Under the pieces are notes generated by a model. It saw nothing but the letters and a program-made list of their open reading frames with translations. It was not told the origin of the DNA and searched no databases. From Piliocolobus tephrosceles (Eukaryota > Chordata > Mammalia > Primates > Cercopithecidae), in the NCBI RefSeq assembly GCF_002776525.5, contig NC_045436.1, positions 101,901,211 to 101,965,210 of the forward strand: a DNA stretch of 64,000 nucleotides. Direction: 5' to 3'. Below, in pieces: positions 11,060 to 22,880 of the stretch (position 1 is its first letter; every line of letters begins with the position of its first letter). The position numbers and the translations under genes are program-made.

Positions 11060-11530
11060 ATTTTTTATTTCAGCAAAGTCCTGTCAAGAACCCAAGAGGA
11101 ATAGAGAGAATAGCATAATAAACTCCCAGTATAAATAGTATAATAAGCTTACCATCCACCTTCAATAACTATCTTCTCATAGCCAATCCTGTTTCATTTA
11201 TACCTCCCCACTTCTTCCTCTACCCACTAGATTATTTTGAAGCAAATCCCAGATATTGTATTCTTTCATCTGCATAAGGATCTCTAAAAGATAAGGACTC
11301 TCTAAAATATACTAATTACCTTACCATTATTACACTTAAAAATTAATAATAATTAATGCCAATATACAATCCATATTCAAGTTACTCTAATTGCTTTGTA
11401 TTTTTATAGTTGTTTTGTTCAATTAAGAAGCCAACAGGACCCACACATAGCATGTGGGAAAAAGAGATCTATAAAGATCTCTTAAGTTTCTTTTAACCCA
11501 TAGCTCTCTGTCCAACTCTTCTTTCTTTGC
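11060..11530 (-). mobile_element. Old L1 (L1M) 3' end
   Basis: ATAGCATAATAAACTCCCAG, GATTATTTTGAAGCAAATCC and ATCTCTAAAAGATAAGGACT follow the antisense L1M 3' UTR in order. No reading frame remains. Confidence 0.65.
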
Positions 11531-11544
11531 AATTTATTGTTTAA

Positions 11545-11700
11545 AAAAACTAGAAGTAGGAGATCAGGGCCAGATATATAACCAGGAGTCAGATTTTGTA
11601 GGCCTTTACAGGCCACTGTAAGGACTTCAGGTGTCAAGTGCAATGGAAAGCAATTAGAAAAGCAAAATATTATGATTTTAGGTTTTTTCTAGCCTTATGC
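11545..11700 (-). mobile_element. L2 fragment
   Basis: TTTTGTAGGCCTTTACAGGC and CAATGGAAAGCAATTAGAAA match antisense L2 (TTGTAGGCCATGGTAAGGA...AATGGGAAGCCATTGGA). Confidence 0.6.
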
Positions 11701-12448
11701 TCATATTCCAGCTACTGTGTGGAAATGGATTATAGTGGGCAAGAGTGGAAACAAGCAGAGTTATTGCTGTCTCCAGCACATAGTCACTGCCCTGAACCAT
11801 GTGGTCCCTCCATTATGACTTTACATGAAGATTTTCCTATTCTCAAGGTATTCAATAACTACATTGGAACTAGACATTTCCTACTAAACAGCCCTCTTTG
11901 GGACAAGAAACAGTCTTCTCTTCAAAATTCTAGAAATTTAACATGAGTGAGCACATAGCAGATTAATCTTGGCATAGCAGAAAATAGTCTTCGCTTGCTC
12001 TGAAGTGCCCCCCTCTGTGCAGAGACAAAGTGGAGCCTGGCCAAACTTGCCAGTATGAACTGAATCCTACTGTTTGCAGCCATTCTCGCTGAGTCTGCTT
12101 GAGTTGGCAGCATTCAAAGAAACTCGGCCCTGGTCAGTTATCAGAGCCAAGTGCCCCATCCTGTTTTGTCCAGCTTCCGCTTCAAAATAAAGTGAATATT
12201 TCTAATTTTATTGAGCACTGCAGATAGAAATGCAGAGATTTAATAAAATCCACCTTTCAAAAAGAATTAATATGGAAGCTTTGGGATTTGCATGCTAAAA
12301 TATAAATGCCAGCAAAGACCTTTTTTAACCCAGGAAAATTAATAATAAATTGTTTTACTCTCCTGTTTTAAAAGATAAGATTTTCCAGTATCCTCCAGAA
12401 GGCACAATAATTCATTTGAAAATGAATTATGTTTTAAATTGTTTGCTG
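11701..12448. other. Single-copy DNA, no gene seen
   Basis: No recognised repeat. A 102-codon plus-strand frame (11,638-11,946) starts in the L2 fragment and has no splice or promoter context. Confidence 0.4.
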
Positions 12449-12740
12449 TCTGGATGCAGGGTCTCACACCAGTAATTCCAGCAGTTTGAGAGACTGAAGT
12501 GGGCAGATCACTTGAGCCCAGGAGTTCAAGACCAGCCTGGTCAATATGGCAAAACCCTGTCTCTACTAAAAATATAAAAAATTAGCTGGGCTTGGTGGTG
12601 TGGGCCTGTGATTCCAGCTACTTGGGAGGCTGACGTGGGAGGATAGCTTGAGTTTCTGAGGTTGAGGCTGCAGTGAGCCATGATCGTGCCACTGCACTCT
12701 AGCCTGGGTGACAGAGCAAGAACCTGTATTTTAAAAAAAC
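12449..12740 (+). mobile_element. Alu (J-like, diverged)
   Basis: GTCTGGATGCAGGGTCTCAC is a mutated Alu 5' end. GAGCCCAGGAGTTCAAGACC and GAGGCTGCAGTGAGCCATGA are J-type positions. Confidence 0.9.
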
Positions 12741-12769
12741 GTATATATATATGTGTGTATATATATATT
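12741..12769. repeat. (TA)n/(TG)n microsatellite
   Basis: GTATATATATATGTGTGTAT followed by ATATATAT, grown from the Alu tail. Confidence 0.85.
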
Positions 12770-12847
12770 TCCTATTTACCATTCCTTTGGTTTTTGTTAC
12801 ACAGTCACAGTGATAAACTAAATAATGTATTGGTTCAATGTACTTTT

Positions 12848-13535
12848 GTATCAGAACACTTGGATGTGAATCCCAACTCTGTCCCTTACTTTTGTAACCT
12901 TATGCAAGTTGCTCAACCTCTCTGAGTTCAGGTTTCCTCCTCTGAAAAATAAGTATAGTAATAATGTTACCAAAACACCAGGCGTTCAGTCTAGGTGCTG
13001 CTGCTTGCTGAACAGAAAGCCAGTCACTAAGACAACAAGTATTGAGAAGGGAGAAGACTTTTAATAGGACGCTGCAGCTGAGGAGATGGGAGATCAGCCT
13101 CAAATCCATCTGTCTGACAGACTAAAACCAGGGGTTTATACAGCAAGGAAGAAATGTAACAACATAGAACAAAACAGAAACTAGGGAGGGACAAGAAGGC
13201 AATCATGATGAATGAGGGGTCTGGCATCTGATGCAGGGATATGGTGAATTTCAGTTTTTTGATAGTTTTATTTTCATTATTATTTTTTGACAGGTCTGAA
13301 GGTCCTTTCCTGAGAAAGGAACTCAGAGAAAACAAATGTAAGTTTCAAGTTGTAAAATGAGAAAGGTCAATTTCTATGTTTATCCAAGAGAACAGTCTAT
13401 GGGACTACTGGGTCAGTTTCAATAGAACTACAGTATGTCATAAACTTGTAGTGAGGAGTAAGTGGGTTAAAATCTGATGGATTTTGCATACAGCCTGGCA
13501 CATAAGTGCCATAAAATATTAAATACTGTTAATTA
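12848..13535 (+). mobile_element. MIR split by an ERV LTR
   Basis: The left part has ACCTTATGCAAGTTGCTCAA and CTCTGAGTTCAGGTTTCCTC. The right part, from 13,422, has GTAGTGAGGAGTAAGTGGGT and CAGCCTGGCACATAAG. They join as one sense MIR when 12,965-13,421 is removed. Confidence 0.85.
12965..13421 (-). mobile_element. Solo class I ERV LTR (LTR family A, copy 3)
   Basis: TGTTACCAAAACACCAGG at one end and GGGTCAGTTTCA at the other give TG..CA termini. Flanking ATAA/ATAG is a 4-bp duplication with one mismatch. Orientation is minus: read that way it has TATAAACCCC (plus-strand 13,130-13,142), then ATTAAAAGTCTTC as the polyadenylation signal, then a U5-like end. It lies inside the MIR, so it is younger. 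Confidence 0.8.
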
Positions 13536-14039
13536 GCTACCTCCAAAGTTTTAAAATGTTGGTGAGGCTTTTTTTTTTTATAGTTTAGTTTGATTTTTGG
13601 TATAATCACAAAGTTGTGTGCAAGCATCACCACTATCTAATTTCAGAGCATTTGTATCACTGCTGAAAGATTTCATACACATTGGTGGCAACTCCCCACT
13701 CTTTTCTCCCCTGAGCCCTTGGCAACCACTAACCTACTTTCAGTCTCTATGGATTTGTCTATTCTAGACATTACATATAAATGGAATCATAAAATATGTG
13801 GCATTTTGTGTCTGACTTCTTTCACTAAGCATAATGTTTTCAAGGTTCATTTATGTTGCAACATGTATCAGTATTTTATTCCTTTCAATGATTTAATAAT
13901 ATTCTGTTGCATGAGTATCACATTATTTATCTAATCATCAGATGATGTACATTGGATTGTTTCCATTTTGGGGGTATTATGAATAATGCTACTATGAATC
14001 TTCATATACAAGTTGTTATATGGACATGGTTCTCAATTC

Positions 14040-14336
14040 TTTTTTTTTTTTTTTTGAGATGGAATCTCGCTCTCTTGCCCAGGCTGGAGTGCAGTAGCGC
14101 AATCTAAGTGCACTGCAAGCTCCGCCTCCCAGGTTCACGCCATGCTTGTGCCTCAGCCTCCCAAGTAGCTGGGACTGCAGGCGCCTGCCACCACACCCAG
14201 CTAATTTTTTGTATTTTTAGTAGAGGTGGGGTGTCACCGTGTTAGCCAGGATGGTCTCGATCTCCTGACCTCATGTTCCACTCACCTCGGCCTCCCAAAG
14301 TGTTGGGATTACAGGCCTGAGCCACCGCACCCGGCC
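14040..14336 (-). mobile_element. AluY-like, in L1
   Basis: Seventeen Ts, then GAGATGGAATCTCGC; CACTGCAAGCTCCGCCTCC is a Y/Sc-type block. Target duplication is TCTCAATTCT and TTTTCAATTCT. Confidence 0.92.
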
Positions 14337-14699
14337 AGTTTTCAATTCTTTTGAGTAAATACCTAACAGTGAAATTGCTAGGTCATGTAGTAACTCTATT
14401 TTTAACTATTTGAGGAACTGCCACACTGTTTTCCAAAGTGTCTGCACCATTTTATATTCCCACCAATAATGTATGAGGGTTCCAATTTCTCCACATTTTT
14501 GTCAACACTCATTATTATTTGTCTTTTTAATCAATGCCAACCTAGTGGGTGTCAAGTGGTATCTCATTGTGGTTTTGATTTGTATTTTGCTAGTGACTAA
14601 TGAGGTTAAACATCTTTTCATGTGCTTATTGGCCACTTGTATATCTTCTTTGGAGAAATGTCTAGTCAAGTCCTTTGCCCATTTAAAAATTGGGCTGTC

Positions 14700-14999
14700 G
14701 GCCAGGCGCAGTGGCTCATGCTTGTAATCCCAGCACTTTGGGAGGCCAAGGCAGGCGGATCACGAGGTCAGGAGATCGAGACCATCTTGGCTAACACGGT
14801 GAAGCCCCATCTCTACTAAAGAGAGAAAATATTAGCCAGGCGTGGTGGTGAGCGCCTATGGTCCCAGCTACTTGGGAGGCTGAGGCAGGAGAATGGCGTG
14901 AACCCGGGAGGTGGAGCTTGCAGTGAGCGGAGATCGCACCACTGCACTCCAGCCTGGGCGTCAGAGTGACATTCCATCTCAAAAAAAAAAAAAAAAAAA
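14700..14999 (+). mobile_element. AluY-like, in L1
   Basis: GGCCAGGCGCAGTGGCTCAT start, TCACGAGGTCAGGAGATCGA and AATGGCGTGAACCCGGGAGG are Y-type blocks. Target duplication is AATTGGGCTGTC/AATTGGGTTGTC. Confidence 0.94.
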
Positions 15000-15288
15000 T
15001 TGGGTTGTCTTTGTCTTATGGGATGTAAGTGTTCTTTATACATTCTGGATACAAGTCCTTAATCAAGTATATGATTTGCAGATATTTTCTCCTATTCTGT
15101 GAGTTGCTTTTTCACTTTCTTGACAGCGTCCTTCGAAGCACAAAAGTTTTTTTTTTTTTTTTTTTTTTTTAGGAAATCGAATTTTTAAATGTTGTCTTGT
15201 GTTGCTTGTGCTTTGGATGTCATATCTAGAAACCATTGCTTAATCCAAGACCACAAATATTTATGCCTAGGTTTCCCTCTAGGAGTTG

Positions 15289-15590
15289 TTTTTTTTTTTT
15301 TTTTAGAGGGAGTCTTGCTGTATCACCCAGACTGGAGTGCAGTGGCATGATCTCGGCTCACTGCAACCTCCGCCTAGCAGGTTTAAGAGATTCTCTTGCC
15401 TCAACCTCCCAAGAAGCTGGGATTACAGTCATCAGCCAACATACCAGGATAATTTTTTGGTATTTTTAGTAGACACTGGGTTTCACCATGTTGGCCAGGC
15501 TGGTCTCAAACTCCTGACCTCAAATGATCCACATGCCTTGGCCTCCCAAAGTGCTGGCATTACAGGCATGAGCCACCACACCAAGTCCCT
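15289..15590 (-). mobile_element. Alu (S-like), in L1
   Basis: Target duplications TCTAGGAGTT (15,280) and TCTAGTAGTT (15,591) flank it. The right copy was later used by the LTR12 insertion. Confidence 0.92.
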
Positions 15591-15601
15591 TCTAGTAGTT
15601 T

Positions 15602-16155
15602 TGTGTCCAGAGTTGGTTCCTGCTGGTGGGTTTGTGGTCTGGTTGACTTCAAGAATGAAGCTGCGGACCTTCCCAGTGAGTGTTACAGCTCTTAAAGGTG
15701 GCACAGACCCAAAGGGTGAGCACCAGCAAGATTTACTGTGAAGAGCCAAAGAACAAAGCTTACACAGGGTGATACGGGACCCAAACAGGTTGCCATGTCT
15801 GGCTGGGGTGGCTGGCTTTTATTCCCTTATTTGTCCCCTCCCATGTTCCATTTTTGTCCTATCACAGTCCCCTTTATTCAATCCTCCCTGTGATAGGCTA
15901 CTTTTAGGATCCTGCTGATTGGTGCATTTTACAGAGTGTTGATTGGTGCATTTTACAGAGCATTAATTGGTGCATTTTACAGAGTGCTGACTGGTGCATT
16001 TTACAATCCCCTTGCTAGCTACAGAGCAGTGATTGGTCCATTTTACAATCCTAGCTACAGAGTGCTGATTGGTGCATTTTACAGTCCTCTTGTAAGGCAG
16101 AAAAATTATCCAAGTCCCCACTAGACCCAGGAAGTCTAGCTGGCTTCACTTCTCA
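15602..16155 (-). mobile_element. Solo LTR12 (ERV9-type, shorter form), in L1
   Basis: TGTGTCCAGAGTTGGTTCC to GGCTTCACTTCTCA, TG..CA ends, flanked by GTTT at 15,598-15,601 and 16,156-16,159. It has tandem CTGATTGGTGCATTTTACAG units at 15,912-16,082, which are CCAAT boxes on the minus strand. A GGGAATAAAAGCC element lies at plus-strand 15,814-15,828. It lacks the GC-rich block of the LTR12C at 1,805. Confidence 0.93.
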
Positions 16156-16668
16156 GTTTTAACTTTTACAATTTGGCCTTTCATTCATTTTATGTTAATT
16201 TTTGCATATGATGTGAGATAGGGATCCAAATTTATCCTTTTGCATGTGCATAGGCAGTGTATTTATCCTTTTACCCATTCCACACTGCCTTGAGTACTAT
16301 AGCTTTGTAGTAAGTTTTGAAAATGGGAAAAACAAGTCCTCCAATTTTGTTCATGTATTAAGATTGTTTTGGTGGTTCTGTGTGCTTTGTATTTCCACAT
16401 GAATTTTAGGACCAGCTTGTCATTTTCTGCAAAAAAATAAAAACAAAAAAAAAACAAAGGGCAGTTGGGATTGTGACAGGAAATATGTGTAATCTCTAGA
16501 TCAGTTTGGGAAGTATTGCTATCTTAACAATAGCAAGTCCTCTGATCTATGAACACAAGATGTTTTTCCATTTATTTAGGTCTTCTTTCATTTACTTACA
16601 CAATGTTTTATAGTCTTCAGTGTATAAATCTTGTACCTCTTTTGATGCTGTTGTAAATGAAGTTGTTT

Positions 16669-16982
16669 TCTTTTTCTTTTTTCATTATTATTATTATTTT
16701 GAGACAGAGTCTAGCTCTGTTGCCCAGGCTGGAGTGAAGTGGCACAATCTCGGCTCACTGCAAGCACGGCCTCCCAGGTTCACGCCATTCTCCTGCCTCA
16801 GCCTCCCAAGTACCTGGGACTACAGGCGCCCGCCACAACGCCTGGCTAATTTTTTGTATTTTTTAGTAAAGACGGGCTTTCACCGTGTTAACCAGGATGG
16901 TCTCGGTCTCCTGACCTCATGATCCACCTGCCTCAGCCTCCCAAAGTGCTGGGATTACAGGCGAGAGTCACCACGCCCGGCC
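16669..16982 (-). mobile_element. AluY-like, in L1
   Basis: (TTA)n-modified tail, GAGACAGAGTCTAGCTCTG, ending CACCACGCCCGGCC. Target duplication AAGTTGTTTTCTT is seen on both sides. Confidence 0.93.
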
Positions 16983-17878
16983 AAAGTTGTTTTCTTAATT
17001 TCATATTTTGCTTTTCATTGGTTGTTCATAGAAATACAATTGATTTTGTACATTCATTTTTGTATCCTGTAAACTTGTTGATTTCATTTATTAGCTCTAA
17101 TAGTTCTTTTGTGGATTGCTAAGGGTTATCTATATGTAAAATTATGTCATCTGCAAATAGAGAAATGTTTACTTTTTCCTTTCCAATCTGGATGTCTTTA
17201 ATATATTTTTCTTGCCTAATTTCCCTGGGTAGATGTCTAGTACAATATTAAATAGAAGCGGCAAGAGGAAAATTCCTTGTCTTGTTCCTGATCTCAGGGG
17301 AAAGTGTTTAGTTATCACAATTAAGTATATTAGCTGTTGCTTTTTCCTAGATATGCTTTATCAGGATGAGGAAGTTCCCTCTATTCTTAGTTTGTCATGT
17401 TTTTATCATTAAAGGTGTTGAATTTTGTCAATGCTTTTTCTGCATCTATTGATATGATTGTGTCAGGGTTTATTTTACCCCTTCATTCTATTAATGGTGT
17501 ATTAAATTGATTGGGTTTCATATGTGAAACTTGCCTTGCATTTCTGAGATAAAGTCCACTTGATCATGGTATATATTTCCTTTCATATGGTTCTGGATTC
17601 AGTTCGCTAATATTTTGCTGAGTATTTTTGTATCTACATTCATAAAAACTGTTGGTCCATAGTTTTCTTCTCTTATGATGTCTTTGTTGGCACCAGAGTA
17701 ATGCTAATTTCACAGAATGAGTTGGGAAGTTGGGACAGATCCATCTATTTTATGGAGATTATCTAGACCTATAGTTGGCATGTAATTGTTCATAGTATTC
17801 CGTTACAATTCTTTTTATTTATGTAAGGTTGGTAGTAATGTCCCCACTATCATCTGATTTTAGTAGTTTGAGTCTTAG

Positions 17879-18166
17879 ACTTTTTTCGGAGACAGAGTCT
17901 TGCTCTGTCACCCAGGCTGGAGTGCAGTGGCGGGATCTTGACTCACTGCAGGCTCCCCTCTGGGGTTCATGCCATTCTCCTGCCTCTGCCTCCCGAGTAG
18001 TTGGGACTGCAGGCACCCGCCACCATCCCGGCTAATTTTTTGTATTTTTAGTAGAGACAGGGTTTCACCATGTTAGTCAGGATGTTATCAATCTCCTGAC
18101 CTCACCATCCACCCGCCTTGGCCTCCCAAAGTGCTGGGATTACAGGTGTGAGCCACCTCGCCCAGC
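17879..18166 (-). mobile_element. Alu, in L1 (first of a tandem pair)
   Basis: Short tail, GGAGACAGAGTCTTGCTCTG, ending CACCTCGCCCAGC. It directly abuts the next Alu's T-run. Confidence 0.92.
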
Positions 18167-18453
18167 TTTTTTTTTTTTTTTTTTTCTTTTTTGAGACGGA
18201 GTCTTGCTCTGTCACCCTAGCAGTGGCGGGATCTCAGTTCACTGCAAGCTCCGCCTCCCAGGTTCACGCCATTCTCCTGCCTCAGCCTCCGGAGTAGCCA
18301 GGACTACAGGCGCCCACCACCATGCCTGGCTAATTTTTTGTATTTTTAGTAGAGACGGGGTTTCACCACGGTCTCAATCTCCCGACCTCGTGATCCACCT
18401 GCCTTAGCCTCCCAAAGTGCTGGGATTACAGGGGTGAGCCACCGCGGCCGGCC
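18167..18453 (-). mobile_element. Alu, in L1 (second of a tandem pair)
   Basis: T-run, then GAGACGGAGTCTTGCTCTG, with a deletion in the right arm (CACCCTAGCAGTGGCGG) and in the left arm (TTTCACCACGGTCTCAATC). The shared L1 target is GAGTCTTAGACTTTT before the pair and AAGTCTCAGACCTTTT after it. Confidence 0.92.
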
Positions 18454-18639
18454 AAGTCTCAGACCTTTTGTTCTTGTTCAGTGTTGTTAAATCTTTGTTG
18501 ATATTTTTCAAAAAAAAACTTTAGGTTTTTTTTACTTTTCTCTTTTGTTTTTATGGTCTCTATTTCATGTAGTTCCACTCAGTTGTTATTTCTTCCTTCT
18601 GCTTTTTTCAGGTTTAATTTTCTCTTCTTTCTCTAGTTT

Positions 18640-18977
18640 CTTTTCTTTTCTTTCTTTTTCTTTTTCTTTTCTTTTTTTTTTTTTTTTTTTTTTTTTGAGA
18701 CAGGATCTCACTGTGTCTCCCAGGCTGGAGTGCAGTGTCATGATCTCATCTTACTGTGACCTCCACTGCCCCAGCTCAAGTGATCCTCCCACTTCAGCCT
18801 CCCAAGTAGCTAGGACTATAGGCATGCACCACCACACCTGACTACTTTTCTGTATTTTCAGTAGATATAGGGTTTTTCTGTGTTCCCCAGGCTATTCTTG
18901 AACTCCTGGGCTCAAACGATCCACCTGTCTTGGCCTCCCACAGTGCTGGGATTACAGGTGTGAGCCACCATGCCCAG
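18640..18977 (-). mobile_element. Alu (J-like), in L1
   Basis: Long T/C-rich tail (18,640-18,697), GAGACAGGATCTCACTGTG, TTACTGTGACCTCCACTGCC; diverged J-type. Confidence 0.9.
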
Positions 18978-18985
18978 TGTCTAGG

Positions 18986-19250
18986 TTTTTTTTTTTTTTT
19001 TTTTTTTTTTGAGACAGAATCTGGTTCTGTCACCCAGGCTAAAGTGGAGTGCTGCAATCTTGACTCACTGCAGCCTCTGCCTCCCGGGTTCAAGCAATTC
19101 TCTGCCTCAGCCTCCCAAATAGCTGAGATTATAGGTGCCCACCACCATGCCGGTGTAATTTTCGTATTTTTAGGAGAGATGGTGTTTCACCATCTTGGCC
19201 AGGCTGGTCTTGAACTCCTGACCTCGTGATCCATCCACCTTGGGCCCAGC
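18986..19250 (-). mobile_element. Alu with deleted left-arm end, in L1
   Basis: T-run then GAGACAGAATCTGGTTCTG. It stops at CATCCACCTTGGGCCCAGCC, so the usual CCTCCCAAAGTGCTGGG block is missing. L1 resumes at TCTAGTTTCTTAACG, matching the target before 18,640. Confidence 0.9.
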
Positions 19251-21039
19251 CTCTAGTTTCTTAACGTGTACAATTAGGTTATTGATTTAAGCACTTTCTT
19301 TTTTCTAATATAGACATTTACACTTATAAACTTTCCTCTAAGCTCTGCTTTAGCTGCATCCCATAAGTTTTGGTATGTTATGTTTTCATTTTCACTCATC
19401 ATAAAGTATTTTCTAATTTTCTTTGAGAGTTTTCTTTGACCCATTGGTTATTTAAAATGGTGTTGTTTAATTTTTGCTTTTTCATGAATTTTTCAACTTT
19501 CCTTCTGTTAATGAACTCAAATTTTATTCCATTGTGATCAAAGAACATATTTTTTATGATCTTAATATTTTAAAATGTATTGCGATTTATCAGCTAATGT
19601 ATGGTCTATCCTAGAGAATTAGTGAATGTTCCATATACACGTGAAAAGAATGTATATTCTACTGTGGTGGGTAGAATGTTCTACAGAAGTCTGTTAGATT
19701 CAGTTGATGTATAGTATTGTTTAAATCTTCTATTCCATTGCTGATCTTCTCATTGTTCTACACGTTATTAAAAGTGGATTACTGAAGTCCCCAACTGCTC
19801 CATTGTAGAATTGTCTATTTGTCACTACAGTTCTGTCAGTTTTTGCTTCATGTATTTTGATCCTTTCTTTTTAGGTGCACATATGTTTATCATTGTTCTG
19901 TCTTCTATGTCTTCTTCTATCATTATGAAATGTTCTCTTTTTCCTCTAGTAATAATTTTGTCTTAAAGTTCATTTTGTCTGTTATTAGGAGTGCCACTTC
20001 ATCTCTCTTTTGCTTACTGTTTCCATGGTGTATCTTTTTTCATTTTTTTAAACTTTCAATTTATTCCTGTCTTTGTTCTAAAGTGTATTCTTGTATTCAG
20101 CAAATAGTTGAGTAATGTTTTTGTGTTCATTCTGCCAATCTCTGCCTTTTGATATATTAATCTATATACATACAGTATAACTACTTATAAGGTAAAATTT
20201 TTATCTGCCATTTTGCTGTTTATTTTCCATATGTCTTATGTCTTCTTTTCTTCCTCTATTCTTCTATTATTCCCTTCTTTTGTATTAAGTATATATTTTC
20301 AAGTGAACAAGTTTAGTCTCCTTGGTGTTCATTACCTATTTTCTAGTTGATTTCTTAGTTCTTGCCCCAGGGTTATAATTTACATTTTAATTTATAAAAA
20401 CTGAGTTCAGATTAATGCCAAATTAATTTCAATTATATACAAAACTTTGCTCCTATATAGCTTTATTCCCTCTCCTCTCCTTCATGCTATTATTGTCATA
20501 GAATTTACATCTTTATACATTATAAGCCTGTCAACACAGTTTTATTGCTTTATGTAGTAATGTTTTAAACTGGATAAAATAAAAAAAAATTACAAATAAA
20601 ACTGTATTTGTATTGTCTTTTAAATTTACCTATGTTGTTGCTTCTTTAAGTAGGTTTTAATTGCTATCTAGTATCCTTTACCTTCAGCCTGAAGGACTCC
20701 CTTTAGCATATCTTGTAGGGAAGATTGCTAGTGATGAATTCTTTTCATGTTTGTTTATCTGGAAATATCTTAATTTGTCCTTCATTTTTAAAGGTTAGCT
20801 TTGTTGGATATGAAATTCTTGGTTGACGGTCCTTTTCTTTCAACACTTTGAATGTCATCCCACTGCTTTCTGGTTTCCATGGTTTAGGTGAAAAATTGGG
20901 TCTGTTAATCTTATTGAGGAAACTTTCATGTGATGAGATTTTATTTTTTCTTGTTGCTTTCAAGATTCTCTATGTCTTCGGTTTTGGCAGCTTGATTATA
21001 ATGTGTTTCAGTGTGAATCTCTTTAAATTTATTTTTGCA

Positions 21040-21327
21040 GATTGGGTGCAGTGGCTCACACCTGTAATTCCAGCACTTTGGGAGGAGGCCAAGTAGGGAA
21101 GATCACTTGAGCCCAGGAGTTCGAGACCCGCCTGGGCAACATATTGAGATCCCATCTCTACAAAAATTCAAAAATTAGTTGGACATAGTGGCACACACCT
21201 GTAGTTCCAGCTACTCAGGAGGCTGAGGTGGGAAGATCACTTGAGTCTGGGAGGTTGAGGCTGCAGTGAGCCATGATCATATCACTGCACTCAGCTTGGG
21301 TGGCAGAGTGAGACCCTTTCTCAGATA
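21040..21327 (+). mobile_element. Alu (J-like), in L1
   Basis: GATTGGGTGCAGTGGCTCAC start; GAGCCCAGGAGTTCGAGACC; small AGGAGGCC duplication. The tail decays to CAGATAATTTG. Confidence 0.9.
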
Positions 21328-21384
21328 ATTTGTTTAGTCTTTCTTTTTCTCTTTCTTTCTTTCATTCTTTGTCTTGCGTTCTCT

Positions 21385-21523
21385 CTGTTTTTTTTTTTTT
21401 TCCTTCAGAAATAGTCTCACTATGTTGCCCAGGCTCATCTCAAACTCCTGCCCTCAAACAATCCTCTCCCACATTAGTCTCCCAAAGTGCTGGGATTATA
21501 GGTATGAACCACCACACCTGGCT
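21385..21523 (-). mobile_element. Alu monomer (FLAM-like), in L1
   Basis: T-run, AGTCTCACTATGTTGCCCAG, one arm only, ending CCACCACACCTGGC. Confidence 0.85.
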
Positions 21524-22617
21524 TATCTTTGGTTTTGTAAAGAAGCATATTGTGTTTCTTGAATGTATATATTAATTTTTTTAGTTAAATTTGAGGTGTT
21601 TAACTATCATTTTTTCAAATATTCTTTCTTCCCCCATTCTCTTTTTCCTACCCTTCTGGGATTCTCATTTTATGTATGTTGGTACCCTTAATGATGTCCT
21701 GCAGTTCTCTGAGACTTTGTTCACTTTTTGCTTTCTTTTGTCTCTTTGTTCCTCAGACTGGATAATCTCAAATGACCTATCTTCAAGTTTGCTGATTCTT
21801 CTTTCTGCCTTCTCAAATCTGCTTCTGAGCTTCTCCAGTGAATTTTTAAATATCGGTTATTGTACTTTTCAACTTCAGAACTTCTTGTTTTTTTAATTTC
21901 TGTCTCTTCATTGATATCCTGTATTTGGTGAGACATTATTTTCATACTTTCCTTTAGTTCTTTAGACATAGTTTTCCTTAGTTCTTTCAATATTTTCATA
22001 ATAGCAGATGTAAACCCTTTGCCCAGGAAATCCAATATCTGGGTTTTTTAAGGGGCATTTTCTATTTATTGCTTTTTATCCTGTATATTCACTATACTTT
22101 CCTCTTTCTTCACATGTAATTTTTGTAATTTTTTGTTGAAAACTGGACATTTCCAACAAAATAATGTGGCAACTCTGGAAATCAAATGACCTCCCCCAAA
22201 CAAACACAGGTTTGTTATTATTGCTATTTGTTGTTGTTGCTGTTGCTATTTGTTTATTTAGTGACTTTCTTGAACTAATTCTATAAAATCTGTATTGTTT
22301 GTCATGTGTGGCCACTAAAGTCTGTATTTGGTTAGCTTAGTCAACAGATCATAATTGGACAAAAAATTTTTTTCAATGTCTTGAAGTCCTCCAGCCCTTG
22401 CCAGGGGACTCAGAGTGTATTGGGACACGCTTTCAATGCTCTGGCAGGCAGTTTACAACTCTACCTGTAGTCTTCACTTTCTACTTGTGCAGAGATTCAA
22501 GTTAGCCAGAGATGGGAAATCAGAGCCTCCTCAGGTCTTCCCTAGTCATCATGCTTACTGCACCATATGTGTTCTTGGCCTTCCAGATTTCTGGAATGTA
22601 TCAGAGTTTCTTTTTAA

Positions 22618-22880
22618 ATTTTTAAAAATTATTTTACTTTTATAGATTTAGGGAGTAAATGTGTGTGATTTCTTACATGCATGTATTGTGTAATGGTGAA
22701 GTCTGGGCTTTTGTGTACCCATCACCTCAACAGTGAACATTGTACCCAACAGGTTGTGTCAGATCTTTTTAAAGATCCTCTATGGACATCTCATTTCCCA
22801 CCTTCTTCTTTCAGCTTCTTTGGCCAGCTTCTTGTTTGCCCCAACTGTTATCATCACATTAGGCAGCTGTGATATTAAAA
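22618..22880 (-). mobile_element. Short L1 3'-end fragment inside the larger L1
   Basis: TTTATAGATTTAGGGAGTAA, then TAATGGTGAAGTCTGGGC and TACCCATCACCTCAACAG, are antisense L1M 3' UTR text out of order with the surrounding 5' L1 sequence. It is therefore a separate insertion. Confidence 0.65.

Noticed and set aside
15936..16124. Repetitive 62-codon frame with a GAFYR-type repeat
   Set aside because: It is the translated CCAAT-repeat array of an LTR12 U3, not a repeat protein.
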